NCBI RefSeq assembly: GCF_029814935.1
Contig: NZ_CP104582.1
Coordinates: forward strand, 1,302,001-1,366,000
Origin: Pseudomonas sp. GD03919
GTDB taxonomy: Bacteria; Pseudomonadota; Gammaproteobacteria; Pseudomonadales; Pseudomonadaceae
Length of the DNA: 64,000 nucleotides
Direction: 5' to 3'
Below the pieces are notes generated by a model, which was not told the origin of the DNA, made no database searches, and was given only the letters and a program-made list of their open reading frames with translations. The position numbers and the translations under genes were made by a program. Below are positions 35,391 through 43,520 of this stretch, in pieces; within the stretch, counting starts at the first letter, position 1; every line of letters starts with the position of its first letter.

Positions 35391-36043
35391 TTGTCCACCA
35401 GATAACCGACGCCGCGTACGGTGCGGATCAGCTCCGGGAAGAATTTCTTGCGCAGGTGGTGCACGTGCACTTCCAGGGCGTTGCTTTCCACTTCCTCGTC
35501 CCAGCCATACAGCGCCTGTTGCAGCTTGTCGCGGGTCAGTACGCGGCCAGGCTGGATCAGCAATTCGTGCAGCAGGAGAAATTCCTTGCGCGGCAGGTTG
35601 ATGCTCTGGCCCTGGTATTCGACCAACTGGCTGGCCGGATCGAGGCGGATGCCACGGTATTCCAGTGCCGGTTGCGGGCGCTGGAAACTGCGGCGCAGCA
35701 GAGCACGCAGGCGCGCCTTGAGTTCTGCCACGTCGAAAGGTTTGATCAGGTAATCATCGGCGCCGGCATCGAGCCCGGCGATGCGGTCGCTGGTGGCGTC
35801 ACGCGCGGTGAGCACCAGCACCGGTACCGGGTTGGCGTTGGCGCGCAACTGCTTGAGCACCTGCAGGCCATCCATGCGCGGCAGGCCGAGGTCGAGAATG
35901 GCCAGCTCGAAGCTTTCGTGGCTCAGAGCGTGCAGGGCACTGGCGCCATCCTGCAGCCAGTCGACGGTGTAGCCCTCGGGTTTCAGCGCGGTGCGAATGC
36001 CTTCGCCCAGCGCCGGGTCGTCTTCGACGAGAAGAATGCGCAT
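35387..36043 (-). CDS. OmpR/QseB-family response regulator
   Basis: A 218-aa two-domain regulator. The receiver has D-D in LLVEDDPALGEG, phospho-accepting Asp in LAILDLGLPRMDGLQV and Lys in LIKPFDVAELKA. The C-terminal winged helix has LPRKEFLLLHELLIQPGRVL and EVHVHHLRKKFFPELIRTVR. Pairs with the downstream kinase (4-base overlap). RBS AGGAGTTGCC precedes the ATG. Lying 24 bases after the TPR gene, it is part of the acyl-ligase/oxidase operon and probably autoregulates it. Confidence 0.93.
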   Translation of the reverse strand: MRILLVEDDPALGEGIRTALKPEGYTVDWLQDGASALHALSHESFELAILDLGLPRMDGLQVLKQLRANANPVPVLVLTARDATSDRIAGLDAGADDYLIKPFDVAELKARLRALLRRSFQRPQPALEYRGIRLDPASQLVEYQGQSINLPRKEFLLLHELLIQPGRVLTRDKLQQALYGWDEEVESNALEVHVHHLRKKFFPELIRTVRGVGYLVDK

Positions 36044-36067
36044 GGCAACTCCTGTAAGCGGTTCGAG

Positions 36068-36718
36068 TTACTTGAGTTTACGCTCGACCTGCTGCAAAAG
36101 CGCCTGGGCTTCTGCGCGACGGCCCTTGTCGGCCAGTTCGCGGCCTGGGCGATCCTTGGCGGCCAGGGCTTTTTCCAGGGCGGCGCGGGCTTCCTCAAAG
36201 CGTTTCTGCCGTTGCAGGAAGTCGCCGTAGAAGTAGTTCGGGTCGATGCCATTCGGGTTGATCGCCAGCGCCTGCTTGAGCATCTTCTCGGCCTGTTCGT
36301 CATCGCCGAAACCGATGGGCCAGCCCGGTACCTGGTAGTAGAGGCTGCCGAGGCTGGTGTAGGCCGAGCCGCCCAGTGCCTGTGGGTCGATGGCCAGCGC
36401 TTGTTCCAGGTTTGTTTTGGCCTCCTTGACTAGGCTCAGTGCGCCGAGGCCACCCTTGGCGCCGGCCTCGGTGCTGAGGATGATGCCGCGCCAGATCAGC
36501 AACTCCGGCGCGTTTGGCTCGCTGGCCAGGGCTGCATCGGCTTGCGTGACGAGCTTGGCAAAGGCTTCCTCGCGCTGTTTTTCCGGCGTCTGGTAGTTGA
36601 TTTCGGCCCAGCGTGTCTGCAGCTGGTGCAACTGCGCTTCGCCTCCTGCACTGAGGGCAAAGGCGGGCAGGGCGGCGAAGCCGAGTGCAACGATGATCAG
36701 GGTACGAAACAGGTTCAC
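36068..36718 (-). CDS. Exported TPR protein
   Basis: A 216-aa protein with a Sec signal (MNLFRTLIIVALGFAALPAFA) and TPR-like helices: KEAKTNLEQALAIDPQALGG, AEKMLKQALAINPNGID and KRFEEARAALEKALAAKDRP. The GGSAYTSLGSLYYQVPGWPI insert separates the repeats. It should be periplasmic and may scaffold or chaperone other operon products. Start is GTG 36718 with GGAGATTGCC upstream; no ATG fits. Lies 10 bases after the SDR gene. Confidence 0.82.
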   Translation of the reverse strand: MNLFRTLIIVALGFAALPAFALSAGGEAQLHQLQTRWAEINYQTPEKQREEAFAKLVTQADAALASEPNAPELLIWRGIILSTEAGAKGGLGALSLVKEAKTNLEQALAIDPQALGGSAYTSLGSLYYQVPGWPIGFGDDEQAEKMLKQALAINPNGIDPNYFYGDFLQRQKRFEEARAALEKALAAKDRPGRELADKGRRAEAQALLQQVERKLK

Positions 36719-36728
36719 GGCAATCTCC

Positions 36729-37520
36729 TCAGTGCTTGTGACGGGCAAAGCGTTGAATGATCGGCAACTGCTTGCGCAGGGCCTGGTCGACCACGCGCGG
36801 CAGCAGACCGTTGAGGCGCACGAACAGGCGCTCGGGCCAGCCCAGGTGGCGTTCTTCCTGCTCGCGGCCAATGGCATCGAGCAACTGCTCGGCGACCTGC
36901 GCGGGATCGTCCATGGCCACACCCAGCTCATCGTTCATCGCCACCACGCTGGGGGCGTTCATCGCCGTGTGGGTGGCGCGTGGGGCGAAGTAGAGGACGC
37001 GCACATGGGTGTCGGCCAGCTCGCGGCGCAGCGCTTCGGAGAAACCGCGCAGGGCGAACTTGCTGGCGCAGTAGGCAGTAAAACCGGGGTAACCGATGGC
37101 GCCGAAGGTGGAGCCGACGTTGATCACCAGCGCGCGGTGCTGGGCACGTAGCAATGGCAGCAGGCGTTGGGTCAGTTGCAGCGTGGCGGTGACGTTGAGG
37201 CCGATCAGCTCGGCAATCTGCTGTTCGTCCTGCTGGTCGAGCAGGCCGAAATGATTGACCCCGGCGGCGTTGATCAGGCAGTTCAGCCCGCCGAAGTTCT
37301 GCGCGGCAGCAACCAGTGCATCACGTCCGCTGCGGCTGGCGATATCGGCCTGCACCAGTTTCACGTTCTGCGGAAAGCGTTGCAGCAAAGGCTGCAGAGG
37401 CTCCAGACGACGCCCAACCAGCAGTAAATGGGCGCCTGCACTGGCCAGGCGCTCGGCCAGGGCCAGGCCGATGCCGCCACTGGCGCCGGTGAGCAGCGTA
37501 CGACAATCCGTGGGTTGCAT
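36729..37520 (-). CDS. Short-chain dehydrogenase of the acyl-ligase operon
   Basis: A 263-aa classical SDR. LLTGASGGIGLALAERLASA is the cofactor loop, INAAGVNHFG the NAG-like motif, and YCASKFALRGFSEALRREL holds catalytic Tyr-x3-Lys. The tail (GLLPRVVDQALRKQLPIIQR) is amphipathic and could associate with membranes, as seen in SDRs acting on long-chain substrates. Gap to the upstream oxidase gene is 4 bases. Predicted to reduce or oxidise a carbonyl in the operon's unknown pathway. Confidence 0.88.
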   Translation of the reverse strand: MQPTDCRTLLTGASGGIGLALAERLASAGAHLLLVGRRLEPLQPLLQRFPQNVKLVQADIASRSGRDALVAAAQNFGGLNCLINAAGVNHFGLLDQQDEQQIAELIGLNVTATLQLTQRLLPLLRAQHRALVINVGSTFGAIGYPGFTAYCASKFALRGFSEALRRELADTHVRVLYFAPRATHTAMNAPSVVAMNDELGVAMDDPAQVAEQLLDAIGREQEERHLGWPERLFVRLNGLLPRVVDQALRKQLPIIQRFARHKH

Positions 37521-37524
37521 GCGC

Positions 37525-38184
37525 TTACTCCTCGCCAGCCAGCGGCAGGCTGCGAAACATGTCGCCGTAGAGGCGGTAGACGACCTTGGCGGTATGCACC
37601 ACGGCGACCTTGTCATCGTCGTTGTCCAGGCGGTTCATCAGCTTCTTGAAAAACTCGATGTGCTCCAGATCCAGGCTGCCGTGGGAGTTGAGATAGCTGA
37701 AGGCCTTGTTCGGCAACTGCAGCTTGTCCTGGATGATGCCGGCGGCCTGGGTAGCCAGGGCGATACTGGTACCTTCGAGGACGTTGACCATGCCGAAGAA
37801 GCCCACCGGGTTGTGCCGGGCGATGCGGTCGTAGACGTAGGCCACCATCAGCTCGGTGGCCATGTGCGGCGTGCCATGACGCACCGCTTCCTTGTCGGCG
37901 CCGCAGGCGGCGATGTCGTTGAGTACCCATTCCTGGTGGCCGGTTTCTTCCTCGATGTACTCGGCGATGGCTTCGCGCAGCCATTCCAGGCGTTCCGGCA
38001 GGCGCGCGCCGCAGGCCATCAGCAGTGGCACGGTGTGCTTGACGTGGTGGTAGGCCTCGGTGAGGAAGGCGATGTAGCTGTGCAGGGCGACCTGGCCGGT
38101 CATGGCCTGCTGGATGATCGGTGCGCCGAGCAGGTATTCGCGCTCGGCCTGGGTCTGCTCCAGCAGGGATTGGTAGAAGCTCAT
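37525..38184 (-). CDS. Haem-oxygenase-like di-iron oxidase (TenA/HDO superfamily)
   Basis: A 219-aa all-helical protein of the 'iron-containing redox enzyme' group. Candidate metal ligands are E80-x2-H83 (EEETGHQEW), E137 (NVLEGTS), H168, and D172/H175 (HGSLDLEHIEFF). This E-x2-H, E, H-x3-D-x2-H pattern fits haem-oxygenase-like di-iron oxidases such as UndA, which cleave or oxidise fatty acids. It overlaps the acyl-ligase gene by 4 bases, pointing to an acyl or acyl-adenylate-derived substrate. Thiaminase activity is unlikely as no thiamine genes are near. Exact chemistry is unknown. Confidence 0.85.
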   Translation of the reverse strand: MSFYQSLLEQTQAEREYLLGAPIIQQAMTGQVALHSYIAFLTEAYHHVKHTVPLLMACGARLPERLEWLREAIAEYIEEETGHQEWVLNDIAACGADKEAVRHGTPHMATELMVAYVYDRIARHNPVGFFGMVNVLEGTSIALATQAAGIIQDKLQLPNKAFSYLNSHGSLDLEHIEFFKKLMNRLDNDDDKVAVVHTAKVVYRLYGDMFRSLPLAGEE

Positions 38185-39629
38185 GCGTGTACTCCTTCTG
38201 CCATCAGCTCATCGATGGCGCTTTGATAATGGTTGAACAAGGCGGCGCGGCGCAGGCGACCGTTGGCCGTGGCCAGGTCGTTGCCCGTGCTGAAGGGGGC
38301 GTCGGCGCGTAGCCAGTGGTGAACGCGGGCGTAGTCCGGCAGACCGCGATTGACGGCGTCTACGGCCGCCTGCAACTGCTCGTCAGGGGTGTTGGGGAAG
38401 CGCGGCACCAGCACCGCGACGTTGGCCGGCAGCGCCTCGCCGTGCAGCCAGGCCTGGGCGATGGGCAACTGCTGCACCAGCTCGGACTCGACCCATTCCG
38501 GGTTGACGTTGCGCCCGTAGGCGGTGATGAACTGATGCTTCTTGCGCCCGTGCAGCACCAGAAAACCATCCTCGAAATGACCGAGATCGCCGCTGCCCAG
38601 CCATTCGCCCTGTGGCATCGGCTCACCGAGATAACCGAGCATGCGCGCGCCCTTGATCAGTACTTCGCCGTCGGCTGCCAACGCCACTTGCAGGTGGCCA
38701 AGCGGCTTGCCGGTGCTGCCGAGGCGGCGCTGCTCGGGTGTGTTCAGGCACACCACCGACGCGCATTCCGATAGCCCGTAACCCTCGAAGATCGGCAGAC
38801 CCAAGGCGTCGGCGCGCTCGAGCAACTGAGCGGAAACCCGACCGCCACCGACGGCTACGAAGCGCAGCGAGTCCGGCACCGGCAGCTTGCGCTCGGCAGC
38901 GCTGACCAGTGTCAGCAAAAGCTGCGGCAGCAGAATCAGGCTGTGCGGCTGGGCAGCCTGCAATGCCTGGAGAAAGCGCATCAGGTCGAAGCCGCTGGCG
39001 CCCGTCAGACCGATCTGTGCCATGGGCATCAGCTCGACCCGGGCGCCGGCCAGCAGCGGCGCATAGATGCCGGCGATGTTCTCCAGCAGGGTCGCCAGCG
39101 GTAGCACACACAGATGGCGTTCGACGTTGCGGCTGGCGCTGGCCGCAACCAGGCTGCGCGCTACCGCCAGTTGCGTGTCCAGATCCAGGCATACGCCTTT
39201 GGGCTGGCCAGTGGTGCCGGAGGTGAAGGTGATCTTGCAGGTACCTGGATGCAGCTCGGCAGGTTGCACGACCGCGCGCCGATAAATTTCGTTCTCGACG
39301 CTGGCGAAGCCGTCGGCGCTGGCGCCGATCAGGCAGTCGATACCGGCGATGTCGAGCACGTGACGCTGCTGCTCCGCAGAGAAGAAGGCCGGCAGCGGTA
39401 CGCAGACCAGGCCAGCATGCAGCGCCGCCAGATCCCACAGTACCCAGTCGATGCCATTGTCCAGAGCCAGCGCCACACGCTGCGCGCCCAGGGCACGCAG
39501 GTGTTTGCCACGACTGGCCACGGCGTCGAGCAGTTGCGCGTAGCTCAGCGTGCGTTCGCTCTCGATCAGCGCGATACGCTCGCCATGTTGGGCCAGGCGA
39601 GTGAAGAAGGGCTCAGCTGCAGACCACAT
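38181..39629 (-). CDS. AMP-dependent acyl ligase/synthetase
   Basis: A 482-aa ANL-superfamily adenylating enzyme. The P-loop is TFTSGTTGQPKG, A5 is IFEGYGLSECASV, A7 is WLGSGDLGHFEDGF and the hinge is HGRKKHQFITAYGRNV. The C-terminal catalytic lysine position aligns with arginine (TANGRLRRAAL instead of T-x3-K-x-RR), which is odd and may mean slow adenylation or thioesterification only. Length is short for long-chain acyl-CoA synthetases. It overlaps the hemolysin-family gene by 17 bases and the oxidase by 4. Likely substrate is a fatty acid. The open frame extends 28 codons further upstream without homology. Confidence 0.85.
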   Translation of the reverse strand: MWSAAEPFFTRLAQHGERIALIESERTLSYAQLLDAVASRGKHLRALGAQRVALALDNGIDWVLWDLAALHAGLVCVPLPAFFSAEQQRHVLDIAGIDCLIGASADGFASVENEIYRRAVVQPAELHPGTCKITFTSGTTGQPKGVCLDLDTQLAVARSLVAASASRNVERHLCVLPLATLLENIAGIYAPLLAGARVELMPMAQIGLTGASGFDLMRFLQALQAAQPHSLILLPQLLLTLVSAAERKLPVPDSLRFVAVGGGRVSAQLLERADALGLPIFEGYGLSECASVVCLNTPEQRRLGSTGKPLGHLQVALAADGEVLIKGARMLGYLGEPMPQGEWLGSGDLGHFEDGFLVLHGRKKHQFITAYGRNVNPEWVESELVQQLPIAQAWLHGEALPANVAVLVPRFPNTPDEQLQAAVDAVNRGLPDYARVHHWLRADAPFSTGNDLATANGRLRRAALFNHYQSAIDELMAEGVHA

Positions 39630-40302
39630 CGGGCATGTCCTCCAGCGCATAGAGCGGTTGATGGCCGAGGCGCGGGTAGGCGCCAAGCTGCAACAGACGC
39701 TGGTGGCCGCCATGAATATCGCCGGCCATGACTAGCGGGCGGCTGTCGTAGTAACTGCCCCAGTCGGCCAGCTCTACGCCCATGCGCGTCGGATCGGCTT
39801 CGCCGAGGGCGATGGGCGTCAGGCCCAGGCGCTGGAAGCTGTTGAGCAGAGGCGGTGTACCGGTAAAAGTGACCCAGCGAAAGCCCAGCGCCACCAGCAG
39901 ATCGGTCAGGGCGACGATCAACAGGCGTGCCGCACCGGGGCTGTCGGCGGCCAGGTTGCCGACTTCCACCAGCTCGCCACGGCCGGGCTGGCTCAGGCCC
40001 AGGCGGGCACCGATGGCCTGCTCGACCGGCTGATCCAGGTAGCGCTCGAGAAACAGCGGCCCGCTGCCGGCGCTACGCACGCCAACCGCACCGAGTAACT
40101 GCCCGGCCGGGTTTTCCAGGCCGAACAGACAGGGCATGAAATGGCGGATGCGCGCGCCGTGTTGCCGCCCGAAGCGCTGGCGGATAAAGCCCTCCAGAAC
40201 AGCGCGACGTGCACTGCCGGGAGCGGCCAGATGAAGTTCGTAGGTGTCGCCGCGGCCGATACGGGCCACGGGACGATCATGCTGCGCCCAGGGTAGTTCC
40301 AT
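39613..40302 (-). CDS. Thermostable hemolysin (delta-VPH) family protein
   Basis: A 229-aa protein of the T_hemolysin family (PF12261). Characteristic stretches are RHFMPCLFGLENPAGQLLGA, ERYLDQPVEQAI, and GELVEVGNLAADSPGAARLL. The fold is thought to be GNAT/autoinducer-synthase-like, so despite the historic name, an acyltransferase role is more likely than lysis. No signal peptide is present. First gene of the seven-gene operon. The co-occurrence with an AMP ligase, a TenA-like oxidase and an SDR is, as far as I recall, also seen in Vibrio and Shewanella. Confidence 0.85.
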   Translation of the reverse strand: MELPWAQHDRPVARIGRGDTYELHLAAPGSARRAVLEGFIRQRFGRQHGARIRHFMPCLFGLENPAGQLLGAVGVRSAGSGPLFLERYLDQPVEQAIGARLGLSQPGRGELVEVGNLAADSPGAARLLIVALTDLLVALGFRWVTFTGTPPLLNSFQRLGLTPIALGEADPTRMGVELADWGSYYDSRPLVMAGDIHGGHQRLLQLGAYPRLGHQPLYALEDMPDVVCS

Positions 40303-40421
40303 GCTCGGAACCTCGGTAATGAACCTGGGGCGATTGTGTGAGGGGCTGGCTTAACGCTGTATTAAGGCTTTGCAGAATGTTTCGGGCGCCCGGTGGATAG
40401 GCGCCCGCATGTCCGGGGCAG

Positions 40422-40820
40422 TCAGCCGACCTGCGCCACCCAGTCGTTAAGGTTGTAGTAGTTGCTGATGCGCGCCACCTTGCCGTTCTTGATTTCGAAG
40501 AAGGCACCGGCCGGCAGCACGTAGGTCTGGCCGTTGGCCGGTGGCAGGCCTTCGTCGTCGGCCAGGTATTCGCCGTGCACCACGAATTCGGCGGCGGCGC
40601 GGTCGCCTGCAGCGTTCTGCATCACCACGATATCGGCCAGGCGCTCGCGGTAGCAGCGGTTCATCTTGTCCATGAAGGCGGCGAAGGTGGCCTTGCCAAC
40701 TTGGCGCTCGCCCTGGTTGATGTCGTGCACCACGTCCTCGGCCAGCAGGTCGAGGAAGGCGGGCATGTCGCCGGCATTGAAAGCGGCGTAGTAGGCCTGT
40801 ACCAGTTCGGTGGCGGTCAT
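40422..40820 (-). CDS. SnoaL/NTF2-like (ketosteroid-isomerase-related) protein
   Basis: A 132-aa NTF2-fold protein. YYAAFNAGDMPAFLDLLAED is the N-terminal helix pair and signature; GAFFEIKNGKVARISNYYN forms the final strands. Proteins of this group include isomerases, hydratases and polyketide cyclases; the substrate here is undetermined. It is separated by 119 bases, with a GC-rich hairpin at 40384-40406, from the start of the hemolysin-family operon. Confidence 0.87.
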   Translation of the reverse strand: MTATELVQAYYAAFNAGDMPAFLDLLAEDVVHDINQGERQVGKATFAAFMDKMNRCYRERLADIVVMQNAAGDRAAAEFVVHGEYLADDEGLPPANGQTYVLPAGAFFEIKNGKVARISNYYNLNDWVAQVG

Positions 40821-40932
40821 GGCTAAGTTCCTTTCGTAGCGTGGTTAGTGATGGGTTGGCTCGCATGATAAGTTCGCGCCTTCGAGCCGGCATAGCCGCC
40901 GGCGTCACCCTGCTGCTGGTGAACGACTCCAG

Positions 40933-41523
40933 ATGGACATCGAATTGCTCCGGGGGCCGCAGATAGCGCCCCATATCGAAGACCTGGCGCATTTGCGGAT
41001 CACGGTCTTCCGCGAATTCCCCTACCTCTACGACGGCAGCCTCGACTACGAGGCCGAGTACCTAGCCACCTATGTGCGCAGTGCCGATAGCTTGTGCGTG
41101 CTGGTACGTGATCAGGGGCAGGTAGTCGGCGCCTCCACGGCGCTGCCGTTGGCCGATGAAACCGTGGAATTCCAGCAGCCGTTCCTCTCGGCAGGCTGGG
41201 ATCCCGCGCCCATCTTCTACTGCGCCGAGTCGGTGGTGTTGCCGGGCTGGCGTGGGCGTGGTCTGGGCGTGCGCTTCTTTGCCGAGCGCGAGGCCCATGC
41301 GCGCAAGCTGGGCCGTTTCGACTGGTGCGCCTTCTGCGCCGTGCAGCGCCCGGCCGATCACTCGCGCCGGCCCGCCGACTACCAGCCGCTGGACGCTTTC
41401 TGGGCGCGTCGCGGCTATCGCCATCATCCCGAACTGCACACCCAATATCATTGGCGCGATCTGGACGAAGCCGAGGAGTCGGCCAAGCCCATGTCGTTCT
41501 GGTTGAAGGAACTCGCTTCATGA
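40933..41523 (+). CDS. GNAT-family N-acetyltransferase
   Basis: A 196-aa acetyltransferase. The acetyl-CoA loop is ESVVLPGWRGRGLGVRFFAE (R/Q-x-x-G-x-G). It overlaps the nitrilase-family gene by 4 bases (ATGA). A GNAT/carbon-nitrogen hydrolase pair occurs in many Proteobacteria, sometimes fused, so the two probably act on the same amine/amide metabolite. Substrate is unassigned. Confidence 0.88.
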   Translation: MDIELLRGPQIAPHIEDLAHLRITVFREFPYLYDGSLDYEAEYLATYVRSADSLCVLVRDQGQVVGASTALPLADETVEFQQPFLSAGWDPAPIFYCAESVVLPGWRGRGLGVRFFAEREAHARKLGRFDWCAFCAVQRPADHSRRPADYQPLDAFWARRGYRHHPELHTQYHWRDLDEAEESAKPMSFWLKELAS

Positions 41524-42404
41524 TCAAGGTTGCCGCCTGCCAATATCACATCGACCTGCTGACCAGTTGGGACGCCTACGCCGAGCACCTGACCGAGCTG
41601 TGCGAGGAGGCCGCCGGGCAGGGCGCCGAGTTGCTGCTGTTGCCGGAATACGCCGGCCTGGTGCTGACCGGGCAGTTGCCAGAGGCCCAGCGCAGCGACC
41701 TGCATGGCTCCATTGCCGGCATCCAGGCGCTGCTGCCGCGCTGGTTGGAACTGTGCGAGAGCCTGGCGAAGCGGCTGCGGATTTATCTGCAACCCGGTTC
41801 GGTGGCCGTGCTGGACGACGACGGCCTTTACCGCAACCGCGCCTGGCTGTTCGGCCCGCAGGGCTGCCTGGGCAGCCAGGACAAGCTGATGATGACCCGC
41901 TTCGAACTGGAGCAGTGGCAGATTGCCGCCGGCAGCGGGCTCAAGGTATTCGACACGCCGCTGGGCAAGCTGGGCATCCTGATCTGCTACGACAACGAAT
42001 TCCCGTTGCTGGCGCACACCCTGGCCGAGGCCGGTGTCGACCTGATCCTGGCGCCCAGTTGCACCGATACCGAAGCGGGCTTTCATCGCGTGCGCATCGG
42101 CGCTCAGGCCCGTGCTCTGGAGAATCAGATCGCCGTGCTGCAGTCGCCTACCGTCGGCCTGGCACCCTGGTCGCCGGCGCTGGACGAGAACATCGGCCGC
42201 GCTGCGCTGTATGTGCCGTCGGACTACGGTATGCCGGCCAATGGCGTGATCGCCGAGAGCGCGGAGCTGTGCCCCACGCGCAGCCACTGGCTGATCGCCG
42301 AGCTGGATCTGGCCGAGGTACGCCGCGTGCGTGAGCAGGGCCAGGTGTTCACCCGACGCGACTGGCCAAAGCAGTTCGACGACAGCCGGTTGGTGCTGCG
42401 TTGA
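41520..42404 (+). CDS. Carbon-nitrogen hydrolase (nitrilase superfamily)
   Basis: A 294-aa amidase-type enzyme. The catalytic triad is visible: Glu in LLLLPEYAGLVL, Lys in GSQDKLMMTRFE and Cys in ILICYDNEFPLLAH. Such enzymes hydrolyse amides or carbamoyl groups. Overlaps the GNAT gene upstream and zapE downstream (TTGA), so all three are translationally coupled. Specific substrate unknown. Confidence 0.92.
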   Translation: MIKVAACQYHIDLLTSWDAYAEHLTELCEEAAGQGAELLLLPEYAGLVLTGQLPEAQRSDLHGSIAGIQALLPRWLELCESLAKRLRIYLQPGSVAVLDDDGLYRNRAWLFGPQGCLGSQDKLMMTRFELEQWQIAAGSGLKVFDTPLGKLGILICYDNEFPLLAHTLAEAGVDLILAPSCTDTEAGFHRVRIGAQARALENQIAVLQSPTVGLAPWSPALDENIGRAALYVPSDYGMPANGVIAESAELCPTRSHWLIAELDLAEVRRVREQGQVFTRRDWPKQFDDSRLVLR

Positions 42405-43519
42405 ACGCGCCAGCGGCATTGCCGGATTCGCCGCTGGCGGCTTATGAACGGGCACTGGCAGGGGGCTTCGTCGTTGATGCCGCGCAGCGTCGCGCGGTAC
42501 AGGCGTTGCAGAGTTGCTTCGAGGCTGTGCATCGCGGCGAATGCCCGCTCGGCGTATACCTCTGGGGGCCGGTCGGGCGCGGCAAGACCTGGCTGATGGA
42601 CAGCTTCTACAGCAGCCTGCGTGTGCCGGCGCGGCGGCAACACTTTCATCACTTCATGCAGTGGGTGCATCGTCGCCAGTTTCAACTGACCGGCAATGCC
42701 GATCCGTTGCGTCTGCTGGCCGAGGAGCTGGGGCGCGAAGTGCGCGTGCTGTGTTTCGACGAGCTGTTCGTCAGCGACATCGGCGATGCCATGCTGCTCG
42801 GTCGCCTGCTCAGCCTGGTTGTGGAGCAGGGTGTGGTGCTGGTGGCCACGTCCAACCAGCCGCCGGATCAGCTCTACGCCGAGGGCTACAACCGCGAGCG
42901 TTTCCTGCCGGCCATCGCTGCGCTCCAGGCGCATATGCAGGTGGTGGCTGTGGACGGCGAGCAGGATCATCGCCTGCATCCCGGCGCCGAAATGCAGCGC
43001 TATTGGGTACAGCAGCCGCAGGCGCTGGCCGAGTTGTTCGCCCGCTTGAGCGAGGGCCAGTCGGTCAGCCGTGAGCCCGTTGCACTGAGCCATCGGCACA
43101 TCGCCAACCTTGGTCACAGCCCGGCAGCGTTGTGTTGCCGCTTCAGCGATCTGTGCGAGCAGCCGCTGGCTGCAGCCGATTTTATCGAGCTGTGTGGGCG
43201 CTTCCCGGCCATCCTCCTCAGTGAGGTACCGCGCCTGGGTGGCGAGCCGCGCGAGGGCAGGATCGCCCGTGGCACCGAAGATGGTGCCGAGCGGGTCGAC
43301 GCCGGGGATCGGCAACTGCCGGCGCTGGCGCGCAACGACGATGCGGTGCGGCGCTTCATCGCTCTGGTCGACGAGTGCTACGACCGCCGCGTGCCGCTGT
43401 ATATCGAGGCCGAGGTGGCGCTGGATGAGCTGTACACCCAGGGCTACCTCGCGTTTGCCTTCCGCCGCACGCTCAGCCGTTTGCACGAGATGCAGCTGCA
43501 GCGCTTCGGCGCCAACTGA
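42401..43519 (+). CDS. zapE: Cell-division ATPase ZapE (AFG1 family)
   Basis: A 372-aa AAA-type ATPase of the AFG1/ZapE family, which associates with the divisome under stress in E. coli. Walker A is GPVGRGKTWLMD, Walker B is VLCFDELFVSDIGDAM; the family-specific FHHFMQWVHRRQF and PDQLYAEGYNRERFLPAI are present. The start is TTG at 42401 overlapping the preceding stop, giving MNAPAALPDSPLAAYERAL; no closer ATG fits the family start. Pseudomonads often carry two zapE-like genes; this divergent copy may be the second. Confidence 0.87.
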   Translation: MNAPAALPDSPLAAYERALAGGFVVDAAQRRAVQALQSCFEAVHRGECPLGVYLWGPVGRGKTWLMDSFYSSLRVPARRQHFHHFMQWVHRRQFQLTGNADPLRLLAEELGREVRVLCFDELFVSDIGDAMLLGRLLSLVVEQGVVLVATSNQPPDQLYAEGYNRERFLPAIAALQAHMQVVAVDGEQDHRLHPGAEMQRYWVQQPQALAELFARLSEGQSVSREPVALSHRHIANLGHSPAALCCRFSDLCEQPLAAADFIELCGRFPAILLSEVPRLGGEPREGRIARGTEDGAERVDAGDRQLPALARNDDAVRRFIALVDECYDRRVPLYIEAEVALDELYTQGYLAFAFRRTLSRLHEMQLQRFGAN

Positions 43520-43520
43520 T

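Noticed and set aside
37525..38184. TenA-like gene as thiaminase II / thiamine salvage
   Set aside because: No thiamine genes or TPP riboswitch nearby, and the ligand pattern fits di-iron oxidases better.
39613..40302. Thermostable hemolysin as a secreted toxin
   Set aside because: No signal peptide or export genes; operon context points to acyl metabolism.
40384..40406. GC-rich hairpin as a terminator
   Set aside because: No T-run follows on either strand; mentioned only as a hairpin.
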